Source of the DNA: Sciscionella marina DSM 45152
GTDB lineage: Bacteria > Actinomycetota > Actinomycetes > Mycobacteriales > Pseudonocardiaceae
Direction of reading: 5' to 3'
DNA: 64,000 nt
NCBI RefSeq assembly: GCF_000379465.1
Contig: NZ_KB905403.1
Location: 502,452-566,451 of the forward strand
Below the pieces are notes generated by a model that worked only from the letters and a program-made list of their open reading frames with translations, did not search any database and was not told the DNA's origin. This document shows positions 26,427-34,519 of the stretch, in pieces. The number at the start of each line of letters is the position of its first letter. The first letter of the stretch is position 1. The position numbers and the translations under genes are program-made.

Positions 26427-27428
26427 ATGCAGCCACGCTATCTGCTCACCCTTGCCGCGGTCCTGCTGTTGGCCGGGTGTACCGGCGCGGAGGCACCGCA
26501 CCCGCGTCCACCGGCCGCCGAACCCGCGGTCGCGCCGCCGCTACGTACCCAGCCCGCGGGGCGGGTGATGCCGGTCGGCGCGTCACCGGAAGGGATCGTC
26601 GTGGACGCGAGGACTCGGCGGGTCGCGGTCGGTGCCCGCGAACCGGATGCGCTGGTGTTGGTAAACGCCGACACGCACGCGGTCGCCGAACGGATCCGGT
26701 TGCCCGGTCACCTGCGGCATCTTCAGCTGGCCGCGCCGGGGGGACCGGTGCTCGTGCCGGACGAGAACGCGAACAGGCTGCTGGAAATCGCCCCGTCGAA
26801 TGGGAAGGTGACCGCGAGCGTGCCGACCGGACCGTCACCGCATGATGCGACGAGCGCCGCGAACGGCACCGTGTTCGTCGCCAACGAGGCAGGGCACAGC
26901 GTCGTCGCGGTGCGCGGCACCACCGTGGTGCACCGGTTCACCGAATCGCCGCAGCCCGCGGGGCTCGCCGCGGTGGGCGACCAGGTAGCGCTGGTCGATG
27001 TGGCCGACGACAGCCTGCGCTTGTTCGACGCGGCGACGCTTCGGCAGACCGCGCGGTTGCCCGCGGGCGATGGCCCGACGCACCAGGTCGCCGACCGGCA
27101 CGGCCGGTTCGTGGTCGTGGACACGAGGGGCGGTGCGCTACTGGTCTACTCGAGCGGGCCGAGCCCCCGGCGGATAGCGCGGATGCCGTTGCCGGGTAAG
27201 CCATACGGGGTTACTTACGACCGGATGCGCGATCGGGTGTGGGTGACGCTGACCGCGCGCAACCAGCTCGTCGGCGTCGACACCTCGGGGGCGCGGCCGC
27301 GCGTGGTCGCGCGCCTGCCGACGGTCCGCCAGCCCAACAGCGTGGGAGTCGACGCGGCCACCGGTCGGCTGTGGGTCACCGGCACCGCAACCGGGCAGTT
27401 GCAGAGCATCGACGCCGATGCGTATTAG
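26427..27428 (+). CDS. Secreted YncE-like beta-propeller lipoprotein
   Basis: 333 residues from the ATG at 26427. A lipoprotein signal ends in the lipobox LLAGC (Cys18), followed by a proline-rich linker. The rest consists of about seven repeats of the YVTN/SMP-30 type (for example SPEGIVVDARTRRVAVG, TVFVANEAGHSVVAV, YGVTYDRMRDRVWVTL, NSVGVDAATGRLWVTG), forming a propeller anchored outside the membrane. Binding partner unknown. It lies 9 bp before the epimerase gene and probably shares its transcript. Confidence 0.8.
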   Translation: MQPRYLLTLAAVLLLAGCTGAEAPHPRPPAAEPAVAPPLRTQPAGRVMPVGASPEGIVVDARTRRVAVGAREPDALVLVNADTHAVAERIRLPGHLRHLQLAAPGGPVLVPDENANRLLEIAPSNGKVTASVPTGPSPHDATSAANGTVFVANEAGHSVVAVRGTTVVHRFTESPQPAGLAAVGDQVALVDVADDSLRLFDAATLRQTARLPAGDGPTHQVADRHGRFVVVDTRGGALLVYSSGPSPRRIARMPLPGKPYGVTYDRMRDRVWVTLTARNQLVGVDTSGARPRVVARLPTVRQPNSVGVDAATGRLWVTGTATGQLQSIDADAY

Positions 27429-27437
27429 CATCGGGGG

Positions 27438-28502
27438 ATGCGGGTACTGATCACCGGTGGGGCCGGGTTCATCGGGTCACACATCGCGGAGCTGCTCGCC
27501 GGGCAAGGGCACGAGCCGGTGGTGCTCGACGCGCTGCTGCCTGCCGCGCACGGCGATGGTGACGTTCCGGAGTGGATCGACGAGAACACACTGGTGCGTG
27601 GCGACGTGCGGGACCCGGACGTGTTGCGCGAGGCGCTGCGCGGTGTGGACGTGGTCTGTCATCAGGCGGCGATGGTCGGGCATGGGGTGGATCCCACGGA
27701 TGCGCCGGACTACGCGGCGCACAATGATCTCGGCACCGCGACGCTGCTCGCCGAGATGTATCGCGCCGGGGTCACCCGCCTGGTGCTGGCCAGCTCCATG
27801 GTGGTCTACGGGGAAGGGCGCTATCGCTGTTCCCGGCACGGCATCGTGTCACCGGGTCCGCGTGACCGGGCGGACATCGAGGCGGGCCGGTTCGAGCCGC
27901 CGTGTTCGCGTTGTGGTTCGACGCTGGAACCGGAACTGGTTCCCGAGGACGCGCCGGTGGATCCGCGCAGCACCTACGCGGCCACCAAGTTGGCACAGGA
28001 ACATCTGGCCGGGGCGTGGGCACGCCAGAGTGGTGGTGCTGTTCACGCCATGCGTTACCACAACGTGTACGGCCCCCGGATGCCGCGCGACACACCGTAT
28101 TCCGGGGTTGCCTCGATCTTCCGCTCGGCGCTGGAGCGCGGTGTCGCGCCGACCGTACTGGAGGACGGCGCCCAGCGAAGGGATTTCGTGCACGTGCGCG
28201 ATGTGGCGATCGCGGTTGCCCTCGCCGTGCAGGCGCAAGCCGAACCGGGGCGCTGCACGCCGCTGAACGTCTGCTCGGGTCAGCCGCACACCGTCGGCGA
28301 GATGGCCGCCACGCTCGCCGAATGCATGGGTGGGCCGAGCCCGCGGATCGCCGGTGGGGCCCGGTCCGGCGATGTACGGCACATCGTCGCGGATCCGGGG
28401 CGCGCGCAGCGTGAGCTCGGTTTCCGTGCCGCGATCGGGTTCACCGAAGGCATGGCCGAGTTCGCCACCGCGCCGCTGCGTGCGCCGGCTACCAGATCGT
28501 GA
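27438..28502 (+). CDS. NAD-dependent nucleotide-sugar epimerase/dehydratase with zinc-knuckle insert
   Basis: 354 residues of the extended SDR family: GGAGFIGSH at 7-15, SSMVVYG, the catalytic Tyr-x3-Lys in YAATKLAQE, and NVYGPRMPRD. Between the VVYG strand and the catalytic Tyr is an insert with C131-x2-H134 and C156-x2-C159, which would bind zinc. Similar inserts occur in dTDP-rhamnose 4-epimerase-like proteins. It probably makes an activated sugar for the glycosyltransferases nearby. It ends 14 bp inside the 3' end of the convergent membrane glycosyltransferase gene. Confidence 0.85.
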   Translation: MRVLITGGAGFIGSHIAELLAGQGHEPVVLDALLPAAHGDGDVPEWIDENTLVRGDVRDPDVLREALRGVDVVCHQAAMVGHGVDPTDAPDYAAHNDLGTATLLAEMYRAGVTRLVLASSMVVYGEGRYRCSRHGIVSPGPRDRADIEAGRFEPPCSRCGSTLEPELVPEDAPVDPRSTYAATKLAQEHLAGAWARQSGGAVHAMRYHNVYGPRMPRDTPYSGVASIFRSALERGVAPTVLEDGAQRRDFVHVRDVAIAVALAVQAQAEPGRCTPLNVCSGQPHTVGEMAATLAECMGGPSPRIAGGARSGDVRHIVADPGRAQRELGFRAAIGFTEGMAEFATAPLRAPATRS

Positions 28503-29853
28503 ACAGCAGGTGGTTCACCAGCAACGCGAGTACCCCCTGCGCGGCGAGCCAGTATCTCGCCTGCCCGCGGGGGATCGCGGCACACGGGATCAGGAGCCAC
28601 ACCGCGAACGGAAGCCAGATTCGTTCCACCTCGGCCTTGCTCATCCCGGAGTAGTCCGAGGCGGCCACCGCGATCGCGGCGGCCGCGGCCAGCAGCACCG
28701 CGATCAACGGCAACCGTTTCGGATTCGCCACCATTCGGCGCACACCCACGACAACGGCCGGTCCGAGCGCGAACAGCAGCGCGGCGATGTTCGACCAGAC
28801 GAAGTAGCTGTACGGCCTTGTCTTCGCGACACTGTCCGCGTAAACGATCCGCACCAGGTCGAAACCGGTGAACCACCAGAATCCGAGAGCCGTGAACGCG
28901 CCGACGACCGCCACTACCCCGAGAACGGCGAACGCCGCGCCGAGCCAGCGTCTCGTCACCGCGAACACGGCGATCGGCAGCAGTGCCGCCGTGGCGAGCC
29001 CGTAGGACAGGTACAGCGAGTACCCGAGCAACACACCGCCACCGAAGGCGACGAACCGGCGCGGCCAGCTCGAGGCGGCGCAGCCGAGCGCCACCAGAGC
29101 GACACCCCAGGCGAGGATCCCGGCGAACATGCCATCCGCCGAGACGCCGACCCAGACCGCCCCGGGAAACAGCACGGCGAAGGGCAGTACCCGCCGGGCG
29201 AGATCCTCACTGGCAAGCGCACGCAGGGTCACCGCGACCGCGACCGCCGCGGAGGCGCCGATCAGGATGGTCACCATGCCCGCGCCGCCACCGCCGAGCC
29301 CGAGCAGGTGCATCGACACGTACAACAGGAATGCGCCGGGTGGATGCGCGCCGACGTGCATCGACCACGGTGCGGGCGTGTCGGTCAGCACGTGCTGGCT
29401 GAACTGCCCGAGCATCGCCACGATGTCGTGCACCCGGCCCACATCGTGGTAGTACTCCTTGTCCGAGGTCAGCCGGCCGGCGATGCCGACGTCCCACCCG
29501 TCGACCAGCGCGAGCGCGGTCGTCCAGGCCACCGAGATCAGATACGCGGCCGTGAGCAGCACCGGCCAGCGAAGTCGCACGGCCAGCTCGGGACCGCGAA
29601 TCACCAGCACCGCGGCGAGCAGCACGGCGGGTACGGTGCCCGAGCCCCAGTGTGGGGCCCACCCGGCCAGCAGTGGTGGCCAGCCGAGGAAGATGTCCAC
29701 CCCTCGAGCGCGCAACTGCCAGCCGCCGAGCGCGGCGATCACCACGAGCACGACCGCCAGCGCCACGACGAACAGGTCCAGGGCGGGGCCCAGCCAGCGC
29801 CGAGGGCCTGCCCGGGTCGCGTGTTCGCGCTCGTGTTCCACGGCGGTCATCAC
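28489..29853 (-). CDS. Polytopic membrane glycosyltransferase-like protein (GT-C type)
   Basis: 454 residues with about eleven hydrophobic segments. A large periplasmic loop after the second or third helix contains acidic and histidine-rich sequence (SDKEYYHDVGRVHD, MHVGAHPPGAFLLY), which fits GT-C mannosyltransferase-like enzymes that use polyprenyl-phosphate sugars. No specific donor or acceptor can be named. Convergent with the epimerase gene (14-bp overlap of the 3' ends) and divergent from the GT2 gene; the cluster context favours a shared glycoconjugate. Confidence 0.7.
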   Translation of the reverse strand: MMTAVEHEREHATRAGPRRWLGPALDLFVVALAVVLVVIAALGGWQLRARGVDIFLGWPPLLAGWAPHWGSGTVPAVLLAAVLVIRGPELAVRLRWPVLLTAAYLISVAWTTALALVDGWDVGIAGRLTSDKEYYHDVGRVHDIVAMLGQFSQHVLTDTPAPWSMHVGAHPPGAFLLYVSMHLLGLGGGGAGMVTILIGASAAVAVAVTLRALASEDLARRVLPFAVLFPGAVWVGVSADGMFAGILAWGVALVALGCAASSWPRRFVAFGGGVLLGYSLYLSYGLATAALLPIAVFAVTRRWLGAAFAVLGVVAVVGAFTALGFWWFTGFDLVRIVYADSVAKTRPYSYFVWSNIAALLFALGPAVVVGVRRMVANPKRLPLIAVLLAAAAAIAVAASDYSGMSKAEVERIWLPFAVWLLIPCAAIPRGQARYWLAAQGVLALLVNHLLFTIW

Positions 29854-29950
29854 GTCACGGTAACCACCGGCGGCAGGCCTGCGGGCACTTCATGCGAACA
29901 ATCACCGCAACCGGGCAATCCCCGCGGCCTTCGCCTCCGAATCAACGAAC

Positions 29951-30607
29951 ATGGTGTTCTCCATCGAAGTGATCTTGCCGTGCTTGGACGAGGCGGAGTC
30001 GCTGCCCGGCGTGCTCGCCGAGCTCCCCACCGGTTTCCAGCCGCTGGTCGTCGACAACGGGTCGACCGACGGCACTCCGGGCATTGCGCGCGAGCACGGG
30101 GTACCGGTGGTGCACGAGCCACGTAAGGGCTACGGTGCCGCCGTCCACAGTGGCCTCGAGCAGGCTCGCACCGAGCTGGTCGCCGTGCTCGACGCGGACG
30201 GTTCACTCGACCCGGGCGTGCTGCCCGAACTCGCCGAGGCCGTCGAGTGCGGGCGGGCGGATCTGGCGGTCGGCAGGCGGATTCCGGTTCGCCGGGGCGT
30301 GCAACCCTGGCACGCCCGCGCGGGCAACGCCCTGCTGGCGGCCTTGTTGCGGCGCCGAGGCGCGCCGGTGCACGACATCGCCCCGATCCGGGTCGCGCGG
30401 CGAAAGGCACTGCTCGAGCTCGGAGTCGTCGACCGTGGCTTCGGGTACCCGCTGGAGCTGCTGAGCAAAGCGGCCGAGGCGGGCTGGCGCATCCACGAGA
30501 CCACCGTGGATTACCGCCCGCGTACCGGCGGCCGGTCCAAGGTTTCCGGTTCGGTCACCGGAACGGTGCGCGCCGTGCGCGATATGGCGAAGGTGATGCG
30601 CGGATGA
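29951..30607 (+). CDS. Family 2 glycosyltransferase
   Basis: 218 residues with a GT-A fold: VILPCLDEAESLPGVL, the VVDNGSTDGT nucleotide-binding turn, and the metal-binding DADGSLDPG. The C-terminal region (FGYPLELLSKAAEAGWRI, YRPRTGGRSKVSGS) matches dolichyl-phosphate-mannose-synthase-like enzymes without a membrane tail. It probably charges a polyprenyl phosphate or adds a sugar in the cytoplasm. Its stop overlaps the ATG of the DUF2064 gene by 4 bp. Confidence 0.85.
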   Translation: MVFSIEVILPCLDEAESLPGVLAELPTGFQPLVVDNGSTDGTPGIAREHGVPVVHEPRKGYGAAVHSGLEQARTELVAVLDADGSLDPGVLPELAEAVECGRADLAVGRRIPVRRGVQPWHARAGNALLAALLRRRGAPVHDIAPIRVARRKALLELGVVDRGFGYPLELLSKAAEAGWRIHETTVDYRPRTGGRSKVSGSVTGTVRAVRDMAKVMRG

Positions 30608-31266
30608 ACCACGTGATCCTGGTCCTGGCCAAGGCTCCGCGAGCGGGTGCGGTCAAGACGCGGCTGTGCCCGCCGGCGACCCCCCGGGCGGCCGCCCGCA
30701 TCGCCGCGGCCGCCTTGCTCGACACACTCGACGCCGCGGCGGCGACACCGGATGCCCAGCTCGCCGTCGCGCTCTCCGGCGACCTCGACGACGCCGAGGA
30801 CCGCGTCGCGCTGCATGCCGCACTCGGCGCATGCACTGTCTTCGCTCAACGAGGGGACAACCTCGGCGAGCGGATCGTGGCGGCGCACGCCGAGGTTGCC
30901 GCGCGGTTTCCCGGCATGCCGGTGCTGCAGATCGGGATGGACACCCCGCAGGTCACCCCGAGCGTGCTCCGTTCCGGTGCGGCGCCGCTCGTGGCGGGCA
31001 CCAGCGATGCGGTGTTCGGGCACGCCGAAGACGGCGGCTGGTGGCTGCTCGGACTGCGCGATCCACTGCGGGCGAGGCTGATCATCGAGGTGCCGACGTC
31101 TCGTCCGGACACGGGGGCCCGTACCGAGGAAGCCTTGCGCGCTGCCGGGCTCAGCATCCATGCCCTCCCCGTGTTGTCCGATGTGGACACCGGCAAGGAC
31201 GCGGTCGCCGTCGCCGCGAACGCACCGCACGGCCGGTTCGCGGCCGCGGTCGGGGCCCTGCTGTGA
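30604..31266 (+). CDS. DUF2064 / TIGR04282-family glycosyltransferase-like protein
   Basis: 220 residues from the ATG overlapping the GT2 stop. N-terminal VILVLAKAPRAGAVKTRL and the QIGMDTPQVTPSVL, AEDGGWWLLGL and SDVDTGKD blocks are the DUF2064 signature, a GT-A-like domain related to the transferase named for arsenosugar synthesis. In Actinobacteria this gene is usually placed, as here, between a GT2 and a SAM methyltransferase gene. The true substrate is unknown. Coupled by overlap to the next gene. Confidence 0.85.
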   Translation: MNHVILVLAKAPRAGAVKTRLCPPATPRAAARIAAAALLDTLDAAAATPDAQLAVALSGDLDDAEDRVALHAALGACTVFAQRGDNLGERIVAAHAEVAARFPGMPVLQIGMDTPQVTPSVLRSGAAPLVAGTSDAVFGHAEDGGWWLLGLRDPLRARLIIEVPTSRPDTGARTEEALRAAGLSIHALPVLSDVDTGKDAVAVAANAPHGRFAAAVGALL

Positions 31267-31910
31267 ACAGCGGGATCCGTGACGCCGACTTCGAAGCGGC
31301 GCTGGGCGGCACCATGACCGTACTGCAGCGCTGTGACGGGACCTCCGTTCCGTTGCCCGCGCACCGCTGGCACGCCGATGCCGAACAGCACGACCGCTGG
31401 TTGCTCGACCGCTGCGCCGGTGCCACCATCGACCTCGGCTGTGGACCGGGAAGGCTGGTGCGCGCACTGGTCGCCCGCGGCGTGCACGCACTCGGCGTGG
31501 ACATCGCGGCCGGTGCGCTCGCCGCGTGCACCCGCAACGGTGCTCCGGTGCTGCGACGTGATCTGTTCGGCCCACTGCCACACGAGGGCGCGTGGAGCCG
31601 GGTGCTGCTCGCGGACGGCAACATCGGTATCGGCGGTGACCCGGTGGCGTTGCTGCGGAGGACGACGATGCTGCTGGTGGACGGTGGCACGATCCTGGTG
31701 GAGCTGGCCGGGCCCGGCGAGCACAGCTGGACCGGCTTCGCCCGGTTGACCGACGGTGAGCGAGGCGGACCGTGGTTTCCGTGGGCCGTTGTCGGCGCCG
31801 ACAGCATCGCGGCCGTCGCCGCCGAGGCCGGACTGCGGGTCTGCGAGCTCACCCATAACCTCGGCCGCTGGTTCGCCGAACTCACCGCGGACGGCGGGCG
31901 CGCCGGATGA
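31263..31910 (+). CDS. Class I SAM-dependent methyltransferase
   Basis: 215 residues from a GTG overlapping the DUF2064 stop (GTGA). Motif I TIDLGCGPGRLVRAL near residue 57, then ALGVDIAAGALAA as motif post-I. The C-terminal part (GTILVELAGPG) lacks a clear acceptor-specific domain. Third of three coupled genes (GT2, DUF2064, methyltransferase), so it probably methylates the product of the two transferases. In related clusters a molybdopterin-dependent oxidoreductase follows; here only a broken fragment does. Confidence 0.8.
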   Translation: MNSGIRDADFEAALGGTMTVLQRCDGTSVPLPAHRWHADAEQHDRWLLDRCAGATIDLGCGPGRLVRALVARGVHALGVDIAAGALAACTRNGAPVLRRDLFGPLPHEGAWSRVLLADGNIGIGGDPVALLRRTTMLLVDGGTILVELAGPGEHSWTGFARLTDGERGGPWFPWAVVGADSIAAVAAEAGLRVCELTHNLGRWFAELTADGGRAG

Positions 31911-32040
31911 GGAAACACCGGGCGGTTCGGCTGGCGCAACCCGTTGCGGGGGCCGTGGGCCCGCCTTCGGCCGGACGACTCCCGGCGAGTCCGCTGCACC
32001 TGCCCAGGACCGCCCGGCCCGCGCGGTCGCTCGCCAAGCC
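31907..32040 (+). pseudogene. Possible N-terminal remnant of a molybdopterin-dependent oxidoreductase
   Basis: An ATG overlaps the methyltransferase stop, but its frame looks random. One frame over, the DNA reads GRFGWRNPLRGPWARLRP, similar to the cytoplasmic NPLRGPW start of membrane sulfite-oxidase-like molybdoproteins, which normally follow this gene set. No membrane helices follow. Best read as a frameshifted, truncated remnant. Evidence is one short motif plus gene order. Confidence 0.35.
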
Positions 32041-32109
32041 CCTGGGGCCTTCACATTCCTTTACCCGTGCAGCGATGCGGGACCGGCGGATTGCTTCGGT
32101 CAGCTCGCG

Positions 32110-32245
32110 GCGCGATGACCGGATCGTTCGGCGTGTAGTCCCGGGTTCCCGAATGCGGGCCCGGTAGGCGAGTTCTCCGTCGGCGCGTAGCACGGTTCCT
32201 GTGGTGTGGGCGGATTCGTCCGAGGCGAGGTGGACGGGTGCTCGC
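32110..32245 (-). pseudogene. C-terminal fragment of an SDR gene
   Basis: On the minus strand a frame reads APVHLASDESAHTTGTVLRADGEL, the usual end of classical SDRs (LASDES, TGTVL, DGG). Nothing upstream in that frame resembles the rest of an SDR, and the frame runs on past the normal end. Probably debris in the same decayed patch as the MarR remnant. Confidence 0.4.
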
Positions 32246-32422
32246 TGGCGATGGTCGGTAGTGGATCCTGCGATCGCCGGGCGGCTTCATCGAGTTTTCC
32301 TGCGAGTGGCCGGTGATCGCGACAGATGCCTTCTCGGTGAGGGACTCGCGGGCGGTTTTGGGGCCGATTTCGCTCGGTTGGCGCCGCGCTCGATGGCATG
32401 TGGGTGTGCTCGGGCGTGTTTG

Positions 32423-32609
32423 TCAGGGTTCGGTTTCCAGGTCGGCGAGCAGTTTCAGGGCTTCTCGGCGGCGGGTGTGGCCTTTTGTGTCAGTACGACC
32501 AGTTTCGATCGTGCTGAGTGTGGGTCTGGTGTGACTTCGAGAAGTCCGAGGGCGACCAGGCGGTGCTTACGCCGATCAGCCGGGCGAGCTCGGACATCCG
32601 GGCAGCCAT
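32423..32609 (-). pseudogene. Degenerate MarR-family regulator with at least two frameshifts
   Basis: Three frames together give one winged-helix end: MSELARLIGVS, then HRLVALGLLEVTPDPHSARS continuing KLVVLTQK in a second frame, then GHTRRREALKLLADLETEP and a stop in the third. The pieces join in order over about 190 bp, typical of a MarR gene decayed by small indels. The remaining DNA from 32168 to 32821 shows nothing else I can support. Confidence 0.55.
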
Positions 32610-32821
32610 CTTGTGTGAAAGAAGGATTTCTGTCCCATGAATATTGTTCGGCACGAGCTTGTTCGTGAACGGGTTCGCGGCGCACGGCAGCAGCAAGAAA
32701 GCAACCCGAACTCCCTGTTGAGCTCCGACACGATGAATCCCCCATTGCGGCGCGGTGTCCAGCGCTGCCTTTTCGCCAGATCGTGATCGTTTCCGTGCCG
32801 CGACACCGGGCACACTGCCGG

Positions 32822-33652
32822 TCAGTGCGAGGTCGTGGCACGCAGGGTGCCGAGGGCCGTGGCGCCGGTCGATTCGGGCGCGGCGGAGTAGACGATCATC
32901 GATTGATCGGTGTCGGGCAGCAGCAGGGTGTCGCAGTCCAGGGTGAGCGTCCCGAGATCGGAGTGCTCGATCGTCTTGCGCATCGACCGGGACGTCGTGG
33001 AGCGTCCTTCCTCCCACATGCTCCAGAATCGCTCGCTGCCGTCGAGCAGGTTCTCGATCAGTATGCGAAGGTCCGGGTCGTGTGGGTAGCGCGAGCGCGC
33101 GGTGCGCAGCAACCCCACGGACTGCTGGGCCGTCGTTTCGACCTCCTCCGGGGTGGACGCGACGTGACTGACACCTGAACCGAGAAACCGCTGCCAGATG
33201 ATGTTGCGTTGTCCATCGGGCCAGCGCATGAGATCGCCGAACAGCGCGCGGGCCATGGAGTTCTGCGCCAGTACATCGCCCTTGGCCGACAGTACGAGCG
33301 CGGGCAGGTCGCTCAGCCGTTCCAGAAGCCGCAGTACGCTCGGCCGCAACGACATCTCGATCCGGCCGGACAGCGGCGGCGAGCTGCCCGCCAGCCGGAA
33401 GACCTGGTCGCGTTCGTCGCGCTCGAGCCGGAGTGCCCGGGTCAGGGCGGTGAGCACCTGGGCGGACGGCTGTGGTCCGCGGCCTTGCTCGAGACGGACC
33501 ACGTACTCGACGCTGAGCCCGGCGAGCTGGGCCACCTCCTCACGGCGCAGGCCGGCGACTCTCCTTCTGGGACCGCTGGGGAGGCCGACGTCCTCGGGCG
33601 CGATGCGTGCGCGGGCGGCCTTGACGGCGCGGGCGAGCTCGATGCGGTCCAT
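32822..33652 (-). CDS. XRE-family regulator with MmyB-like ligand-binding domain
   Basis: 276 residues with the same layout as the regulator at 3180: HTH at about 30-65 (LRREEVAQLAGLSVEYVVRLEQG), then the MmyB-like domain. It is divergent from the SDR gene at 33753 with a 100-bp gap; MmyB-type regulators divergent from SDR genes are a frequent pair in Actinobacteria, usually activating or repressing the SDR. The gap holds an imperfect CCAGTAC...GTACCTGG arrangement that might be the operator. Confidence 0.85.
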   Translation of the reverse strand: MDRIELARAVKAARARIAPEDVGLPSGPRRRVAGLRREEVAQLAGLSVEYVVRLEQGRGPQPSAQVLTALTRALRLERDERDQVFRLAGSSPPLSGRIEMSLRPSVLRLLERLSDLPALVLSAKGDVLAQNSMARALFGDLMRWPDGQRNIIWQRFLGSGVSHVASTPEEVETTAQQSVGLLRTARSRYPHDPDLRILIENLLDGSERFWSMWEEGRSTTSRSMRKTIEHSDLGTLTLDCDTLLLPDTDQSMIVYSAAPESTGATALGTLRATTSH

Positions 33653-33752
33653 TCGCCCATTCTCCTACCCGGCGGCGCGGACATCCTGGAACGGCCAGTA
33701 CCACTCTCGGGCGTACCTGGATGGCGTCTCGCCCCCTGCCTAGCGTCGAAGC

Positions 33753-34508
33753 ATGAGCAACTCACAACGAACTCCGAACACCGCCACTGCCCTGATCACC
33801 GGCGCCAACAAGGGCATCGGCTACGAGACCGCCCGGCGGCTCGGCGAGCTGGGCTGGCACGTCTTCCTCGGCGCGCGTGACGAGGTCCGAGGGCAGGAGG
33901 CTGCCGAGCGGCTCACCGCCCAGGGCGCGAATGTGACGTTCGTGCCGCTGGACGTGACCTCCGACGACTCCGTCGCCGCGGCCGTCGAGGCCGTGCGGGA
34001 GCACAGCGACCGGCTCGACGTCCTGGTCAACAATGCCGGGATCACCGGCGAGCAGGTCGGTCCCATGGACCAGCTGATCACACCCGAGGAGACGCTGCCA
34101 CAGCACCTCGTCCCCGTCCTCCGCGTCAACGTCCTCGGCCCGGTCCGTGTCACCCACGCGTTCTTGCCGCTGCTGCGTGCCGCGGAGGACCCGCGGGTGG
34201 TGATGGTCTCCAGCGGCGCTGGTTCGCTGACGGTCGCGACGGACCCGGAGCGGCCGGAATCGGCCGTCGCGCACCTGATGTACCCGGTGTCCAAGGCGGC
34301 CCTGAACATGCTCACCGTCCAGTACGCCAACGGCATCCCCGACGTCCGGTTCAACCTGGCCGACCCCGGTTTCACCGCCACCGACCTCAACCACCATCAG
34401 GGCACCCAGACCGTCACCGAGGGCACCGACGCGATCGTCGCGTTCGCCACCACCTCACCCGGGCCGACCAGGCAGTACAGCGACCGCAACGGCAACGTCC
34501 CGTGGTGA
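33753..34508 (+). CDS. Short-chain dehydrogenase/reductase
   Basis: 251 residues: TGANKGIGYETARRL cofactor motif near 18, VNNAGITG, VMVSSGAGS, and the catalytic Tyr-x3-Lys in YPVSKAALN. The type matches carbonyl-reductase-like SDRs. It is divergent from the MmyB-type regulator that probably controls it. Its stop lies just after the alternative GTG of the M24-like gene, so the two are likely co-transcribed. Confidence 0.85.
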   Translation: MSNSQRTPNTATALITGANKGIGYETARRLGELGWHVFLGARDEVRGQEAAERLTAQGANVTFVPLDVTSDDSVAAAVEAVREHSDRLDVLVNNAGITGEQVGPMDQLITPEETLPQHLVPVLRVNVLGPVRVTHAFLPLLRAAEDPRVVMVSSGAGSLTVATDPERPESAVAHLMYPVSKAALNMLTVQYANGIPDVRFNLADPGFTATDLNHHQGTQTVTEGTDAIVAFATTSPGPTRQYSDRNGNVPW

Positions 34509-34519
34509 GGGCAGTCGAG

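Noticed and set aside
26427-31910. Arsenosugar biosynthesis locus on the basis of the DUF2064 (TIGR04282) protein
   Set aside because: The family name derives from another context; no ArsM, ArsS or other arsenic genes are present, and this gene order is common in Actinobacteria without arsenic links.
31907-32167. An 86-residue frame overlapping the methyltransferase stop as a genuine gene
   Set aside because: Its composition is random-looking (Arg/Pro/Ala/Ser-rich), while a neighbouring frame holds a recognisable N-terminal motif, so it is better read as a frameshifted remnant.
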